Position numbers and translations under genes: made by a program. Below, one piece after another: positions 1 to 9,137 of a stretch of 64,000 bases of DNA. This DNA is from Caldicellulosiruptor saccharolyticus DSM 8903. Lineage in GTDB: Bacteria > Bacillota > Thermoanaerobacteria > Caldicellulosiruptorales > Caldicellulosiruptoraceae. The DNA is taken from assembly GCF_000016545.1 (NCBI RefSeq), contig NC_009437.1, forward strand, positions 2,123,394-2,187,393, given 5' to 3'. Within the stretch, counting starts at the first letter, position 1; each line of letters starts with the position of its first letter. Under the pieces are notes generated by a model. That model saw only the letters and a program-made list of their open reading frames with translations. It ran no database searches and was not told the origin of the DNA.

Positions 1-459
1 TCGAATCACTTTAAGTTGTGGCTTGTCTTGCGTTGTAGGTCTTACCTTTGCGTTGAACAGGATATAATCTGCGTATCCCTGCTTAAATACTCCAATTACT
101 ACCTCTTCATAAGGCTGTGATGTAATCCCTAAACCCCCAGTTGATTTAATGTTCATTGGTATAAGCTGTGTCTTTCCATCTTTGCCTGTTGTATATAGCT
201 GCTCTAAGTTAGAAAAAACTACATTTGCCCCTTCAACAGGTGTACCAGTTTTGCTATCTACCACCATTACCTGAAGATAACCTTTAAGAGTGTCTACTTT
301 TGAAACCTCTTGTGTTTGGGTCTGTGTAGTTTTTGGTATTTCGGAAGATGCCATTTTTGTTTTTTCTAAGCTTTTGTTTGAAATTATACCTACTAAAGCA
401 ATAACAAATATAGCTAAAATTGTAACAGCCAGAAATCGATTAGATACTTTGCTTAACAT
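1..459 (-). CDS. Membrane-anchored or secreted protein with carboxypeptidase-regulatory-like domain (partial)
   Basis: The reading frame is open from an ATG at 459 to the left window edge (153 codons), so the C-terminus is missing. Residues about 7-27 form a hydrophobic N-terminal segment with a lysine and arginine before it, which reads as a signal anchor. After a polar Thr/Gln-rich linker, residues from about 60 (GYLQVMVVDSKTGTPVEGAN) look like the beta-sandwich fold of carboxypeptidase-regulatory or PEGA-like domains, which display binding modules outside the cell. The ribosome site GAAGGGAAG sits just upstream. It is divergent from fprA. The function is not recognisable; the domain suggestion rests on motif style only. 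Confidence 0.6.
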   Translation of the reverse strand, partial: MLSKVSNRFLAVTILAIFVIALVGIISNKSLEKTKMASSEIPKTTQTQTQEVSKVDTLKGYLQVMVVDSKTGTPVEGANVVFSNLEQLYTTGKDGKTQLIPMNIKSTGGLGITSQPYEEVVIGVFKQGYADYILFNAKVRPTTQDKPQLKVIR

Positions 460-530
460 TTTTTTCTTCCCTTCTATTAATTGTATTTCTACTAAAATAT
501 ATTACTGAACAAAAATTTATATCACTTAAT

Positions 531-560
531 TTGTTTACAAAAAAAATTGTGGGGTATAAA
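531..560 (+). promoter_or_regulatory. Candidate promoter of fprA operon
   Basis: TTGTTT at 531-536 and TATAAA at 555-560 are separated by 18 bases. The -10 lies in the context GGGGTATAAAT, which resembles the sites upstream of rubredoxin and desulfoferrodoxin in this window. It is about 50 bases before the fprA ATG. The -35 is weak. Confidence 0.4.
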
Positions 561-609
561 TATCTTTGAATACCAATGAGACTTTTTTACAAGGAGAGTG
601 AGAGTTAGA

Positions 610-1824
610 ATGTACACAAAATTAAAAGAAAATATATACTCAGTAGGAGTACAAGATCCAAATCTTCGTATTTTTGACATTGTTATGTACACAAAATATG
701 GAACAACATATAACTCTTATCTCGTAATTGGTTCTGAGAAAGTTGCACTTATTGAAAATGTGAAGTATAAATTTTTTGACCAGTTTTTAGACAATATTAA
801 GGAGATAATTGATCCTGCGAAAATAGATTATCTCATAGTAAATCACACAGAACCGGACCACTCTGGTTCAATTGAAAGACTGCTTGAGATAAATCCGAAG
901 ATAAAAGTATTTGGTAGCAGATCTGCCATGAGGTTTTTGATGAAGATTTCAAACAAGAGTTTTGATTCTCAAGTTGTAAACGATGGTGACCAAATATCCT
1001 TGGGTAACAAGACATTGAAATTTATTTCTGCTCCATTTTTACACTGGCCTGATTCAATTTACACCTATCTTATAGAAGATAGTATACTCTTTACTTGTGA
1101 TTCTTTTGGCTGTCATTATAGTACCGAAAATCTTGACATCAACTGGGTAATGGATAATGACAAAGAAGGATTTATGGATGCATACAAGTACTATTACGAT
1201 GTAATTATGTCGCCATTTAAAAGCTATGTCCTTCAAGCAATTGAAAAGATAAAAAACCTAAGGATTGACATCATAGCAACAGGCCACGGTCCAATCTTGA
1301 CAAATTACAGGGATGAACTTATAGGTTTGTATAAATCATGGTCAGAAGAGCTTCTAAAAGAACCAGAAAAGCCTTATGTGGTTATTGTCTATGTTTCGGC
1401 ATATGGATACACTGAAATGCTTGCCAAAAAGATTTCTGAAGCAATTACTCAAAGTGGTATAGATGTGTTGTTGTACAATGCAATTGAGCACAAAATAGAA
1501 GATATATTGGAAAAGATATATATGGCAAAAGGTGTGCTGTTTGGCTCACCTACCATAAACTCAGATGCTCTTTTACCAATATATGAAATATTGATAAGGC
1601 TAAACCCCATAGTTCATGGAGGGAAAATTGCTGGTGCTTTTGGATCATATGGCTGGAGTGGAGAAGCTGTCTCAAACATTGAAACACGATTAAAACAGTT
1701 AAGGTTCAAAGTAGTTGAACCAGGGCTCAAGGTAAATTTCAAACCCAATGAGGAGGAATTAAAAAAGGCATATGAATTTGGTATACTATTTGCTGAGAAG
1801 GTAAAAGAGAAAAAGCTGGTGTAA
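610..1824 (+). CDS. fprA: A-type flavodiiron protein (FprA, rubredoxin:oxygen/NO reductase)
   Basis: This soluble enzyme reduces O2 (or NO) to water (or N2O) with electrons from rubredoxin, protecting anaerobes. The N-terminal metallo-beta-lactamase-like half has the diiron ligands in NHTEPDHSG (His79, Glu81, Asp83 counted from the ATG), LHWPDS, the Asp of TCDSFG and the His of TGHGP. From about residue 250 a flavodoxin-like domain begins, with VSAYGYTEMLA, FGSPTIN and the FGSYGWSG phosphate/FMN loops. The length, 404 aa, is usual for class A without a fused rubredoxin. A GTG at 598 is in frame but touches the AAGGAG ribosome site (591-596), so the ATG at 610 is preferred. The next gene, a rubredoxin reductase, follows after 4 bases. 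Confidence 0.93.
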   Translation: MYTKLKENIYSVGVQDPNLRIFDIVMYTKYGTTYNSYLVIGSEKVALIENVKYKFFDQFLDNIKEIIDPAKIDYLIVNHTEPDHSGSIERLLEINPKIKVFGSRSAMRFLMKISNKSFDSQVVNDGDQISLGNKTLKFISAPFLHWPDSIYTYLIEDSILFTCDSFGCHYSTENLDINWVMDNDKEGFMDAYKYYYDVIMSPFKSYVLQAIEKIKNLRIDIIATGHGPILTNYRDELIGLYKSWSEELLKEPEKPYVVIVYVSAYGYTEMLAKKISEAITQSGIDVLLYNAIEHKIEDILEKIYMAKGVLFGSPTINSDALLPIYEILIRLNPIVHGGKIAGAFGSYGWSGEAVSNIETRLKQLRFKVVEPGLKVNFKPNEEELKKAYEFGILFAEKVKEKKLV

Positions 1825-1828
1825 AGCA

Positions 1829-3013
1829 ATGGAAAAATTTGATGTAGTGATTATTGGTGGTGGGGTTTCTGCTTTAACAGTTACAGAAGAAATAAGGAAA
1901 AAGGATTTTAATCTTTCAATGTGTATTCTGAGTGATGAGAAAGTATTGCCTTATTATAGATTAAAACTCCCTTATTATATTTACAATCCTATTGATGAGA
2001 AATTCTTTATAAAACCTCAAAACTGGTTTGAAGATAATAACATAAAAATTTATCTAAACTCGCCGGTGATTGAGGTTGATTTTGACAACAAGATTGTGTT
2101 TGGGTCAGACAAGAAAATAGGGTATAAAAAACTTGTAATTGCCTCTGGTGCCAAGCCATATAACGGCGATGATGTGGTTGATATCAGAGCAAGAGATAAA
2201 GTTTTTTCCTTGAGGACCTACGAAGACCTTCTACGATTGAAAGAAATCATTCCCCGAGTCCCTGAAGTTGCCATTATAGGTGCAGGGCTTTTGGGACTAG
2301 AACTTGCTTCAACACTGGAAGGTAAAAGTGTATTTCTAATTGAAATAGCAGAACGACTTTTACCTAAACAATTAGATGAAGTAGGTGCTTTGCTTTTTGA
2401 AGAAGAGATAAAAAGAAAGGGAATAAATATAATTTTTGATAGCAAAGTTGAAAAAATTGAAAAAATAAACAACAAGTTGGTAATCTTTCTTTCAAATAAT
2501 AAAGAGATTTTATCTGACATTGTAATTTTTTCAGCAGGTGTTGTGCCAAATACAGATTTTGTAAATGATAAACGAATACTGAGTTCCAGAAAAGGCATTG
2601 GAGTAAATACCAGAATGCAAACCTCAATAGAAGATGTGTTCGCATGTGGTGATGTAGCCTATCTTGACAATCAAAATCCTGGTACATGGACTTTTGCAGT
2701 TGAAAGTGGCAAAGTAGTTGGCAAAAACATTCTTGGGCAGAATATTGAATATCAAAGAAAACCTATCCCCTATTTTCTAAAGGCATTTGGAATGGAAATA
2801 GTCTCTGCTGGAAACATAATCGATGTAAAAGATTCAAATCTATTTGAGTGTCTTAACAAAGAAAAGATGGTTTATAAAAAATTTGTGGTCAAAAACAAAA
2901 GATTAATCGGGTACTTGCTCATAAATGACACAAAAACGCACAGTCAAATAAACAAACTTGTGGGTCAGGAAGTTGACCCAAAATGGATAGAAAAATATCT
3001 TGAGATAAAATAA
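1829..3013 (+). CDS. NAD(P)H:rubredoxin oxidoreductase-like FAD enzyme
   Basis: A 394-residue pyridine nucleotide-disulfide oxidoreductase family flavoprotein without a redox-active CxxC. The FAD-binding GGGVSA is at residues 10-15, the NAD(P)-binding GAGLLG at 151-156, and the second FAD motif VFACGDVAYL near 270. The family includes clostridial NADH:rubredoxin oxidoreductase (NROR), which reduces rubredoxin for flavodiiron proteins and desulfoferrodoxin. Co-transcription with fprA (4-base gap) supports that role here. Which partner it reduces cannot be proved from sequence, but a rubredoxin gene lies about 10 kb away. The gene ends at a bidirectional terminator shared with uvrA. Confidence 0.85.
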   Translation: MEKFDVVIIGGGVSALTVTEEIRKKDFNLSMCILSDEKVLPYYRLKLPYYIYNPIDEKFFIKPQNWFEDNNIKIYLNSPVIEVDFDNKIVFGSDKKIGYKKLVIASGAKPYNGDDVVDIRARDKVFSLRTYEDLLRLKEIIPRVPEVAIIGAGLLGLELASTLEGKSVFLIEIAERLLPKQLDEVGALLFEEEIKRKGINIIFDSKVEKIEKINNKLVIFLSNNKEILSDIVIFSAGVVPNTDFVNDKRILSSRKGIGVNTRMQTSIEDVFACGDVAYLDNQNPGTWTFAVESGKVVGKNILGQNIEYQRKPIPYFLKAFGMEIVSAGNIIDVKDSNLFECLNKEKMVYKKFVVKNKRLIGYLLINDTKTHSQINKLVGQEVDPKWIEKYLEIK

Positions 3014-3067
3014 AAAAGGGGCTTTACACCCTTCACTAAGCGGTTGTAAATGCCCCTTTATTTTTTT
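3012..3067. terminator. Bidirectional terminator between rubredoxin reductase and uvrA
   Basis: The inverted repeat AAAGGGGCTTTACA (3015-3028) pairs with TGTAAATGCCCCTTT (3045-3059). T runs follow on both strands, so it can end the two convergent transcripts. The right arm overlaps the uvrA stop codon. Confidence 0.85.
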
Positions 3068-5886
3068 GCATATATCCTGTCTTTTAAAATCTCTTTCAAA
3101 AACATGCCTGTGTATGACCTTTCACACATTGCAACCTCTTCCGGTGAACCTGCTATCACAACCTCACCACCTCTGTCTCCACCCTCTGGTCCCAAATCAA
3201 TTATATAGTCAGCAACTTTTATAACATCCAAATTATGTTCAATCACAATAACTGTGTTACCCATATCTACTAGCCGCTGCAATACGTTTATGAGCTTGTT
3301 TACATCATCCATATGAAGTCCAGTTGTGGGTTCATCTAAGATGTACAATGTTCTACCTGTTGCTCTTTTAGAAAGCTCTGTTGCAAGCTTTACCCTTTGT
3401 GCCTCCCCACCAGAAAGTGTTGTAGATGGCTGGCCAAGTTTGATGTAGCCAAGTCCTACATCATAAAGTGTCTGAAGTTTTGCTTTAATTCGTGGAATGT
3501 TTTTGAAAAATTCAAGTGCTTCTTCAACAGTCATCTCTAAAACATCAGCTATTGTTTTGTCTTTGTATTTTACCTCTAATGTTTCTCTATTGTATCTTTT
3601 ACCTTTGCACACCTCACAAGGAACATATACATCTGGCAAAAAGTGCATTTCAATCTTTATAATTCCATCTCCAGCACAAGCCTCGCATCTTCCGCCTTTG
3701 AGATTAAAACTAAACCTTCCCGCTTTGTATCCTCGCATTTTTGCCTCAGGTGTTTGAGCAAATATCTCTCTTATAAAGTCAAAAACACCTGTATAAGTTG
3801 CAGGATTAGAACGTGGAGTTCTTCCAATTGGCGACTGGTCTATGTTGATTACCTTGTCAAAATGCTCAAGACCAATTATTTCTTTGTACTTGCCAGGCTT
3901 TTCCTTAGATTTATTTAGTATTGAACTTGCTGCCTTGTAAAGTATCTCGTTTACCAGCGTGCTTTTACCAGACCCTGAAACTCCTGTCACACACGTAAAA
4001 AGCCCTACAGGAAAACTGACATCAATGTTTTTTAGATTGTTCTCACAAGCTCCTTTTATTGTAAGCCATCTACCATCAGGTTTTCTTCTCTCTTGAGGAA
4101 TCTCTATCTTCTTTTTACCAGAAAGATACTGTCCTGTAATGGACTCTTCACAGGAAATTATATCTTCTAATGTACCAGCTGCAACAATTCTGCCACCATG
4201 CTCCCCTGCTCCAGGTCCTATGTCAACTATATAATCAGCAGCTCTAATTGTATCCTCATCATGCTCAACAACAATCAAGGTATTACCCAAATCCCTAAGT
4301 TTTTGCAATGTTCTTATAAGTCTGTGGTTGTCTCGCTGATGAAGACCAATACTTGGCTCATCAAGGATATACAAAACTCCTACAAGCCCAGAACCTATCT
4401 GTGTTGCAAGTCTTATTCTTTGTGCTTCTCCACCCGAAAGAGTACCGGCTGAACGTGAAAGTGTCAGATAGTCAAGTCCAACATCTATCAAAAAATCCAG
4501 CCTTGCTAAAATCTCTTTCAAAATTGGTACTGCAATAACTTTATCTTTGCCCTGGAGATTTAAGCTTTGTAGAAATCCTTTTGCCTCTAAGATTGTCATA
4601 TCAGCAACATCTGCTATTGACTTTCCTTCAATTAATACTGACAATGCCTCTTTTTTAAGTCTTTTCCCCAAACAATCAGGGCATGTGAATGTACTCATAT
4701 ACTCTTCAATTTCTTGCTTTACATACTCTGACTGGGTCTCTTTATACCTTCTCTCAAGATTATTTACAAGTCCTTCATACTTTGCATAATAAATCCCTCG
4801 TGGAGTGTAAATCTTTATCTTCTCTTCTCCTGTTCCATATAAAAAGATGTCAAGAATCTTTTTATCTAGTTTATTTACAGGAGTGTTTAAGCTAAAATTG
4901 TATTCTTTTGCCAACGACTCTAAAACCATTTTGGCATATGAATTTGTTTCACTAAAATTCCATCCATTTATAGCAACCTGACCGATAGGCATCGACTTGT
5001 CAGGAACTAAAAGGTCAGGGTCAACCTTTTGCAAGTATCCTAACCCCATACAGGTTGGACATGCCCCATAAGGGGTGTTAAAAGAAAAAAGACGTGGAGT
5101 TATTTCTTCAAACGAAACTCCACAGTCTACACATGCAAAGTTTTGTGAAAATACAATTTCTCTGTCGCCAACAATATCAATAGTCACAATTCCGTCTGAG
5201 AGTTCTAACGCTGTTTCAATCGAACCGGTAAGTCTTGACTCTATTCCTTCTTTGATGACGAGCCTGTCAACAATAACATCAATGTTGTGCTTTTTGTTCT
5301 TATCAAGCTTTATCTCCTCTTCAAGCTCATAGATTACACCATCAACTCTTACCCGTGCAAACCCACTTTTTCTAAGCTCTTCAAACTGTTTTTGGTACTC
5401 CCCTTTCCTACCTCTCACAATAGGCGACATGACCTGAATCTTTGTCCCTTTTTGCAGTTTCATTATCTCATCTACCATCTGGTCAACTGTCTGCTGTGAT
5501 ATTGGTTTGCCACAAATATAACAGTGAGGTTTTCCAATTCTCGCAAACAGAAGCCTTAAATAATCATAAATCTCCGTAATTGTACCAACTGTTGAACGAG
5601 GATTTTTTGAGGTTGTCTTTTGGTCAATAGATATAGCCGGTGACAGTCCCTCTATGTGATCTACATCTGGTTTTTCCATCATACCCAAAAACTGTCTTGC
5701 ATATGATGACAATGACTCAATATATCTTCTTTGTCCTTCTGCATAGATAGTGTCAAAAGCCAAAGATGATTTCCCTGAACCTGAAAGACCTGTAAAGACT
5801 ATTAGTTTGTCACGAGGCAGTTTCAAGTCAACATTTTTCAGGTTGTGCTCTTTTGCACCTTTTATTACAATATATTCTTTTGACAT
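3058..5886 (-). CDS. uvrA: UvrABC excinuclease subunit A
   Basis: The damage-sensing ATPase of nucleotide excision repair, acting with UvrB. At 942 aa it is full length. It has two ABC ATPase modules: Walker A GLSGSGKS (33-40) and GVSGSGKS in the second half, two LSGGEAQR signatures, and Walker [11 protein letters not shown] and [10 protein letters not shown]. The zinc modules are visible as CYICG, CVDCG with CPTCMG, and CEACAG with CEVCKG. The start has GGAGGAG eight bases upstream. It lies 24 bases after uvrB and is probably co-transcribed from the LexA-box promoter upstream of uvrB. Confidence 0.98.
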   Translation of the reverse strand: MSKEYIVIKGAKEHNLKNVDLKLPRDKLIVFTGLSGSGKSSLAFDTIYAEGQRRYIESLSSYARQFLGMMEKPDVDHIEGLSPAISIDQKTTSKNPRSTVGTITEIYDYLRLLFARIGKPHCYICGKPISQQTVDQMVDEIMKLQKGTKIQVMSPIVRGRKGEYQKQFEELRKSGFARVRVDGVIYELEEEIKLDKNKKHNIDVIVDRLVIKEGIESRLTGSIETALELSDGIVTIDIVGDREIVFSQNFACVDCGVSFEEITPRLFSFNTPYGACPTCMGLGYLQKVDPDLLVPDKSMPIGQVAINGWNFSETNSYAKMVLESLAKEYNFSLNTPVNKLDKKILDIFLYGTGEEKIKIYTPRGIYYAKYEGLVNNLERRYKETQSEYVKQEIEEYMSTFTCPDCLGKRLKKEALSVLIEGKSIADVADMTILEAKGFLQSLNLQGKDKVIAVPILKEILARLDFLIDVGLDYLTLSRSAGTLSGGEAQRIRLATQIGSGLVGVLYILDEPSIGLHQRDNHRLIRTLQKLRDLGNTLIVVEHDEDTIRAADYIVDIGPGAGEHGGRIVAAGTLEDIISCEESITGQYLSGKKKIEIPQERRKPDGRWLTIKGACENNLKNIDVSFPVGLFTCVTGVSGSGKSTLVNEILYKAASSILNKSKEKPGKYKEIIGLEHFDKVINIDQSPIGRTPRSNPATYTGVFDFIREIFAQTPEAKMRGYKAGRFSFNLKGGRCEACAGDGIIKIEMHFLPDVYVPCEVCKGKRYNRETLEVKYKDKTIADVLEMTVEEALEFFKNIPRIKAKLQTLYDVGLGYIKLGQPSTTLSGGEAQRVKLATELSKRATGRTLYILDEPTTGLHMDDVNKLINVLQRLVDMGNTVIVIEHNLDVIKVADYIIDLGPEGGDRGGEVVIAGSPEEVAMCERSYTGMFLKEILKDRIYAKK

Positions 5887-5910
5887 TTTGCATTCTCCTC
5901 CGAAAATACA

Positions 5911-7896
5911 TTAAAGCAATTTCTTTAGTTCAAATATTTTATCTCTTATCTTAGCCGCTTTTTCAAATTCAAGTTCTATAGCAAATCTTTTCATCTGCTG
6001 TTCAAGTTCTTTTATATACTCTTCTATTTCTTGTTTGGACATGTTCTGTACAATATCCTTTTCTATGCTCTCATACTTTTCTTCCTCTTCAGCAACCGAG
6101 ATAGTTGCTTCAATAATCTGCCGTATCCCTTTTCTAACAGTTTGAGGCACTATTCCGTGCTTTTGGTTGTACTCTATCTGAATTTTTCTTCGTCTATTTG
6201 TTTCATCAATAGCCTTTTGCATAGCCTTAGTAATCCTGTCAGCATACATAATCACTTTACCATCAACGTTTCGTGCAGCACGTCCAATTGTCTGAATGAG
6301 AGAAGTTTCCGAGCGCAAGAATCCTTCTTTGTCAGCATCTAAAATGGCAACAAGTGATACTTCCGGCAAATCAAGTCCTTCCCGCAGCAAGTTTATTCCT
6401 ACTAAAACGTCAAACTTGCCAAGTCTCAAATCCCTTATTATCTGCATGCGCTCTATTGTATCAATATCCGAGTGCATATATCTCACTCTTATACCAACAT
6501 CTTTTAAATATTCAGTGAGGCTTTCTGCCATCTTCTTTGTAAGTGTTGTAATCAAAACTCTTTGGTTCTTCTCTACTCTTTTTCTTATCTCGCCAATCAA
6601 ATGGTCAATTTGACCTTTAACAGGATGTACTTCAATTTCAGGGTCAACAAGCCCTGTGGGTCTTATAATTTGTTCAACCACTCTTGAGGATTTTTTGAGT
6701 TCATAAGGACCAGGTGTTGCGCTTACAAATATAACCTGGTTGAGCTTCTCTTCAAACTCTTCAAAGGTAAGTGGGCGGTTGTCATATGCAGATGGAAGTC
6801 TAAAACCATATTCTACAAGCGCATCTTTCCTTGCCTTGTCTCCATTATACATAGCCCTTACCTGAGGAATTGTCACATGCGACTCATCAATGAACATTAT
6901 AAAATCTTTTGGAAAATAATCAAGCAAGGTGTAAGGAGGACTTCCAGGTGGTCTTCCTGTTAGATGTCTTGAGTAGTTTTCTATTCCTTTGCAAAATCCC
7001 ATTTCCTGGAGCATCTCTATGTCATATCGCGTCCTTTGTTCAAGCCTTTGCGCTTCAACAAGCTTGCCCATGCTCCTGAGCTCTTGAAGCCTTTGTTCAA
7101 GCTCCTCTTCAATGCTCTTAATTGCTCTTTTTAGCTTTTCTGAGGTTGTGACATAGTGTGATGCAGGAAATATTGCAACATGATTTCTTCTCCCAATTAC
7201 CTCACCAGTCAAAACGTCAAACTCGGTAATTCTCTCTATTTCATCTCCAAAAAACTCTACCCTAATTGCTCTGTCAGTATTTGATGCAGGAAATATCTCA
7301 AGCACATCACCTCGTACCCTGAACCTGCCTCTTCTGAAATCAATGTCATTTCTTTCATACTGCATTCTAATGAGTTCTCTTATTACTTCATCTCTATCTT
7401 TTATCATCCCGGGTCTTAATGATAACGTTAAATTTAAATAGTCTTCTGGACTACCTAAGCTGTAAATACATGAGACACTTGCTACAATTATTACGTCTCT
7501 TCTCTCAAACAAGGCAGATGTTGCAGAGTGTCGAAGTTTATCTATTTCATCATTGATGGACGAATCTTTTTCAATATACGTATCTGTCTCAGGTATATAA
7601 GCTTCTGGCTGGTAATAATCGTAATAGCTTACAAAAAACTCTACAGCGTTTTCAGGAAAGAACTCCCTAAACTCACTGCAAAGCTGAGCAGCCAGTGTTT
7701 TGTTATGAGCTAAAACTAATGTGGGTCTTTGAACATTTTCTATTACTTTGGCCATTGTAAATGTCTTTCCTGAACCAGTAACACCAAGCAGTGTCTGAAA
7801 CTTTTCACCTTTTAAAATTCCTTCGGTAAGCATTTCGATAGCCTTTGGTTGGTCACCTGTTGGCTTAAAGTCTGAAACAACCTTAAACTTTTTCAT
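5911..7896 (-). CDS. uvrB: UvrABC excinuclease subunit B
   Basis: The helicase-like damage verification subunit of nucleotide excision repair. At 661 aa it is full length. Walker A GVTGSGKT is at 38-45, and the beta-hairpin region starts with [20 protein letters not shown]. The DExH box is IDESH, and the helicase C-terminal motifs [13 protein letters not shown] and QTIGRAARN follow. A UVR coiled coil ends the protein (about 620-655) and binds UvrC. It heads the uvrB-uvrA pair; uvrC is not in the window. Confidence 0.98.
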   Translation of the reverse strand: MKKFKVVSDFKPTGDQPKAIEMLTEGILKGEKFQTLLGVTGSGKTFTMAKVIENVQRPTLVLAHNKTLAAQLCSEFREFFPENAVEFFVSYYDYYQPEAYIPETDTYIEKDSSINDEIDKLRHSATSALFERRDVIIVASVSCIYSLGSPEDYLNLTLSLRPGMIKDRDEVIRELIRMQYERNDIDFRRGRFRVRGDVLEIFPASNTDRAIRVEFFGDEIERITEFDVLTGEVIGRRNHVAIFPASHYVTTSEKLKRAIKSIEEELEQRLQELRSMGKLVEAQRLEQRTRYDIEMLQEMGFCKGIENYSRHLTGRPPGSPPYTLLDYFPKDFIMFIDESHVTIPQVRAMYNGDKARKDALVEYGFRLPSAYDNRPLTFEEFEEKLNQVIFVSATPGPYELKKSSRVVEQIIRPTGLVDPEIEVHPVKGQIDHLIGEIRKRVEKNQRVLITTLTKKMAESLTEYLKDVGIRVRYMHSDIDTIERMQIIRDLRLGKFDVLVGINLLREGLDLPEVSLVAILDADKEGFLRSETSLIQTIGRAARNVDGKVIMYADRITKAMQKAIDETNRRRKIQIEYNQKHGIVPQTVRKGIRQIIEATISVAEEEEKYESIEKDIVQNMSKQEIEEYIKELEQQMKRFAIELEFEKAAKIRDKIFELKKLL

Positions 7897-7914
7897 ATTC
7901 TATCACCAAGTCTT

Positions 7915-7954
7915 ATTTTACATCATTAAAAGTTGAATTTCAAACATATGTTTG
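7915..7954 (-). promoter_or_regulatory. uvrB promoter with LexA-box-like operator
   Basis: On the minus strand TTGAAA (7938-7943) and TAAAAT (7915-7920) are spaced by exactly 17 bases. The perfect 14-base palindrome CAAACATATGTTTG (7941-7954) overlaps the -35. It differs from the Bacillus-type SOS consensus CGAACATATGTTCG by one base in each half. A repressor bound here would block the promoter, consistent with SOS control of uvrBA. Confidence 0.65.
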
Positions 7955-7977
7955 GGAAAATTTGTGAGCCTCTAAAC

Positions 7978-8541
7978 TCAATAGTTACCATTTTCAAATT
8001 CGTCTTGATATAGTTTTTTGTAAATTTCATAACTTTTAAAGACTCTTCTGACAAAATGGTTTGTCTCTTTAAAAGGAATTTCATCCACCTCAAATGTGCT
8101 TCTATCTTTTTGATAAAGCCATTTATTTACATTTGTCATGCCAGCATTATAAGCCGCAACTGCAAGCCTTGTATCATTTCTGTAGTAATCTATGAGGTAT
8201 TTTATATACCATGTACCAATTAAGATATTGTAGTCTGGGTCATATAACTTCTCTTCACTATAGTCTAATTTGAGCTTATGAGCAACCCATTTAGCAGTAA
8301 GAGGTGATAATTGCATAAGACCCACAGCACCTTTTTTAGAGACTGCAAATTGGTTAAAGTTGCTTTCACTTTTTATTATTGCACAAATTAAATATGGGTC
8401 TACATTTATCTCTTTACTATGCTTCTTAATACTACTTGTAAATCTTAAGGGATACAACTGTTTTAAAATCAAAAAGTAAAATTGTTCAAAAAACAAAAGG
8501 AAAATTAAAAGCAGAGCAATCAAAACAACCTTCTTTTTCAA
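7978..8541 (-). CDS. Lytic transglycosylase with SLT domain, membrane-anchored
   Basis: Cleaves the glycan strands of peptidoglycan. A hydrophobic segment at residues 5-28 anchors it with the rest outside the cell. The goose-type/SLT fold follows, with catalytic Glu59 in IKSESNF, the GLMQLSP loop (about 74-80), and AAYNAGMTNV near 135. The length, 187 aa, fits a minimal SLT enzyme, like the one often found next to coaE in clostridia. It overlaps the coaE stop by 4 bases, so it is the last gene of the polA-coaE operon. Confidence 0.88.
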   Translation of the reverse strand: MKKKVVLIALLLIFLLFFEQFYFLILKQLYPLRFTSSIKKHSKEINVDPYLICAIIKSESNFNQFAVSKKGAVGLMQLSPLTAKWVAHKLKLDYSEEKLYDPDYNILIGTWYIKYLIDYYRNDTRLAVAAYNAGMTNVNKWLYQKDRSTFEVDEIPFKETNHFVRRVFKSYEIYKKLYQDEFENGNY

Positions 8542-9137
8542 ATCAAACCATCCTCTTTGAGATATTTTTCTATGAGAGCCTTCAAATCTTCAATGCTTCC
8601 ATTGTTTATAACTATCCTACTTGCAAAGTCCTTGTATCTTTCAATATTTCTCTGCCTTTCTAAAAACTTTTCAACCTCTTCCACATCATATCCGCTTCTT
8701 CTAATCACTCGTTCAATTAAGATTTCTTTTTCACATTCAACATACCAGACTATCGAACAAAGTTTATTAAGTCCAATCTGAAATAAAAGTGCAGCATCAA
8801 TAACTATATGCTTGTCTTTGTAAACATCTGTGATTAAAAAATTTACTCTTTCAAATATAAATGGATGAGTAATCTTATTGAGAAGCTCCATATTAAAGTC
8901 ACATTTCAAGGCTACCTTTCTAAGTTTAACTCTGTCAATTTTGGCATCTGTTAAAATCTCCTCTCCAAAGGTCTGTGTTAACTTTAATTTCAATTCTAAG
9001 CTATTTTGTAGTAACCAATGGTATTCCTTATCAGCATCTATAACCTCAAATCCATAATGTTCTTTTAATATTTTACTAACAGTACTCTTACCAGAGCCAA
9101 TCTTCCCAGTAATTCCTAATACTTTACTTTGTTTCAT
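8538..9137 (-). CDS. coaE: Dephospho-CoA kinase
   Basis: Catalyses the last step of coenzyme A synthesis, ATP-dependent 3'-phosphorylation of dephospho-CoA, in the cytoplasm. The P-loop GKIGSGKS is at residues 11-18, the substrate-binding motif VIDADK follows, then the THPFIF loop and the lid region with RRSGYD. At 199 aa the length is normal. It overlaps polA by 14 bases and slt by 4 bases; polA-coaE adjacency is common in Firmicutes. Confidence 0.95.
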   Translation of the reverse strand: MKQSKVLGITGKIGSGKSTVSKILKEHYGFEVIDADKEYHWLLQNSLELKLKLTQTFGEEILTDAKIDRVKLRKVALKCDFNMELLNKITHPFIFERVNFLITDVYKDKHIVIDAALLFQIGLNKLCSIVWYVECEKEILIERVIRRSGYDVEEVEKFLERQRNIERYKDFASRIVINNGSIEDLKALIEKYLKEDGLI

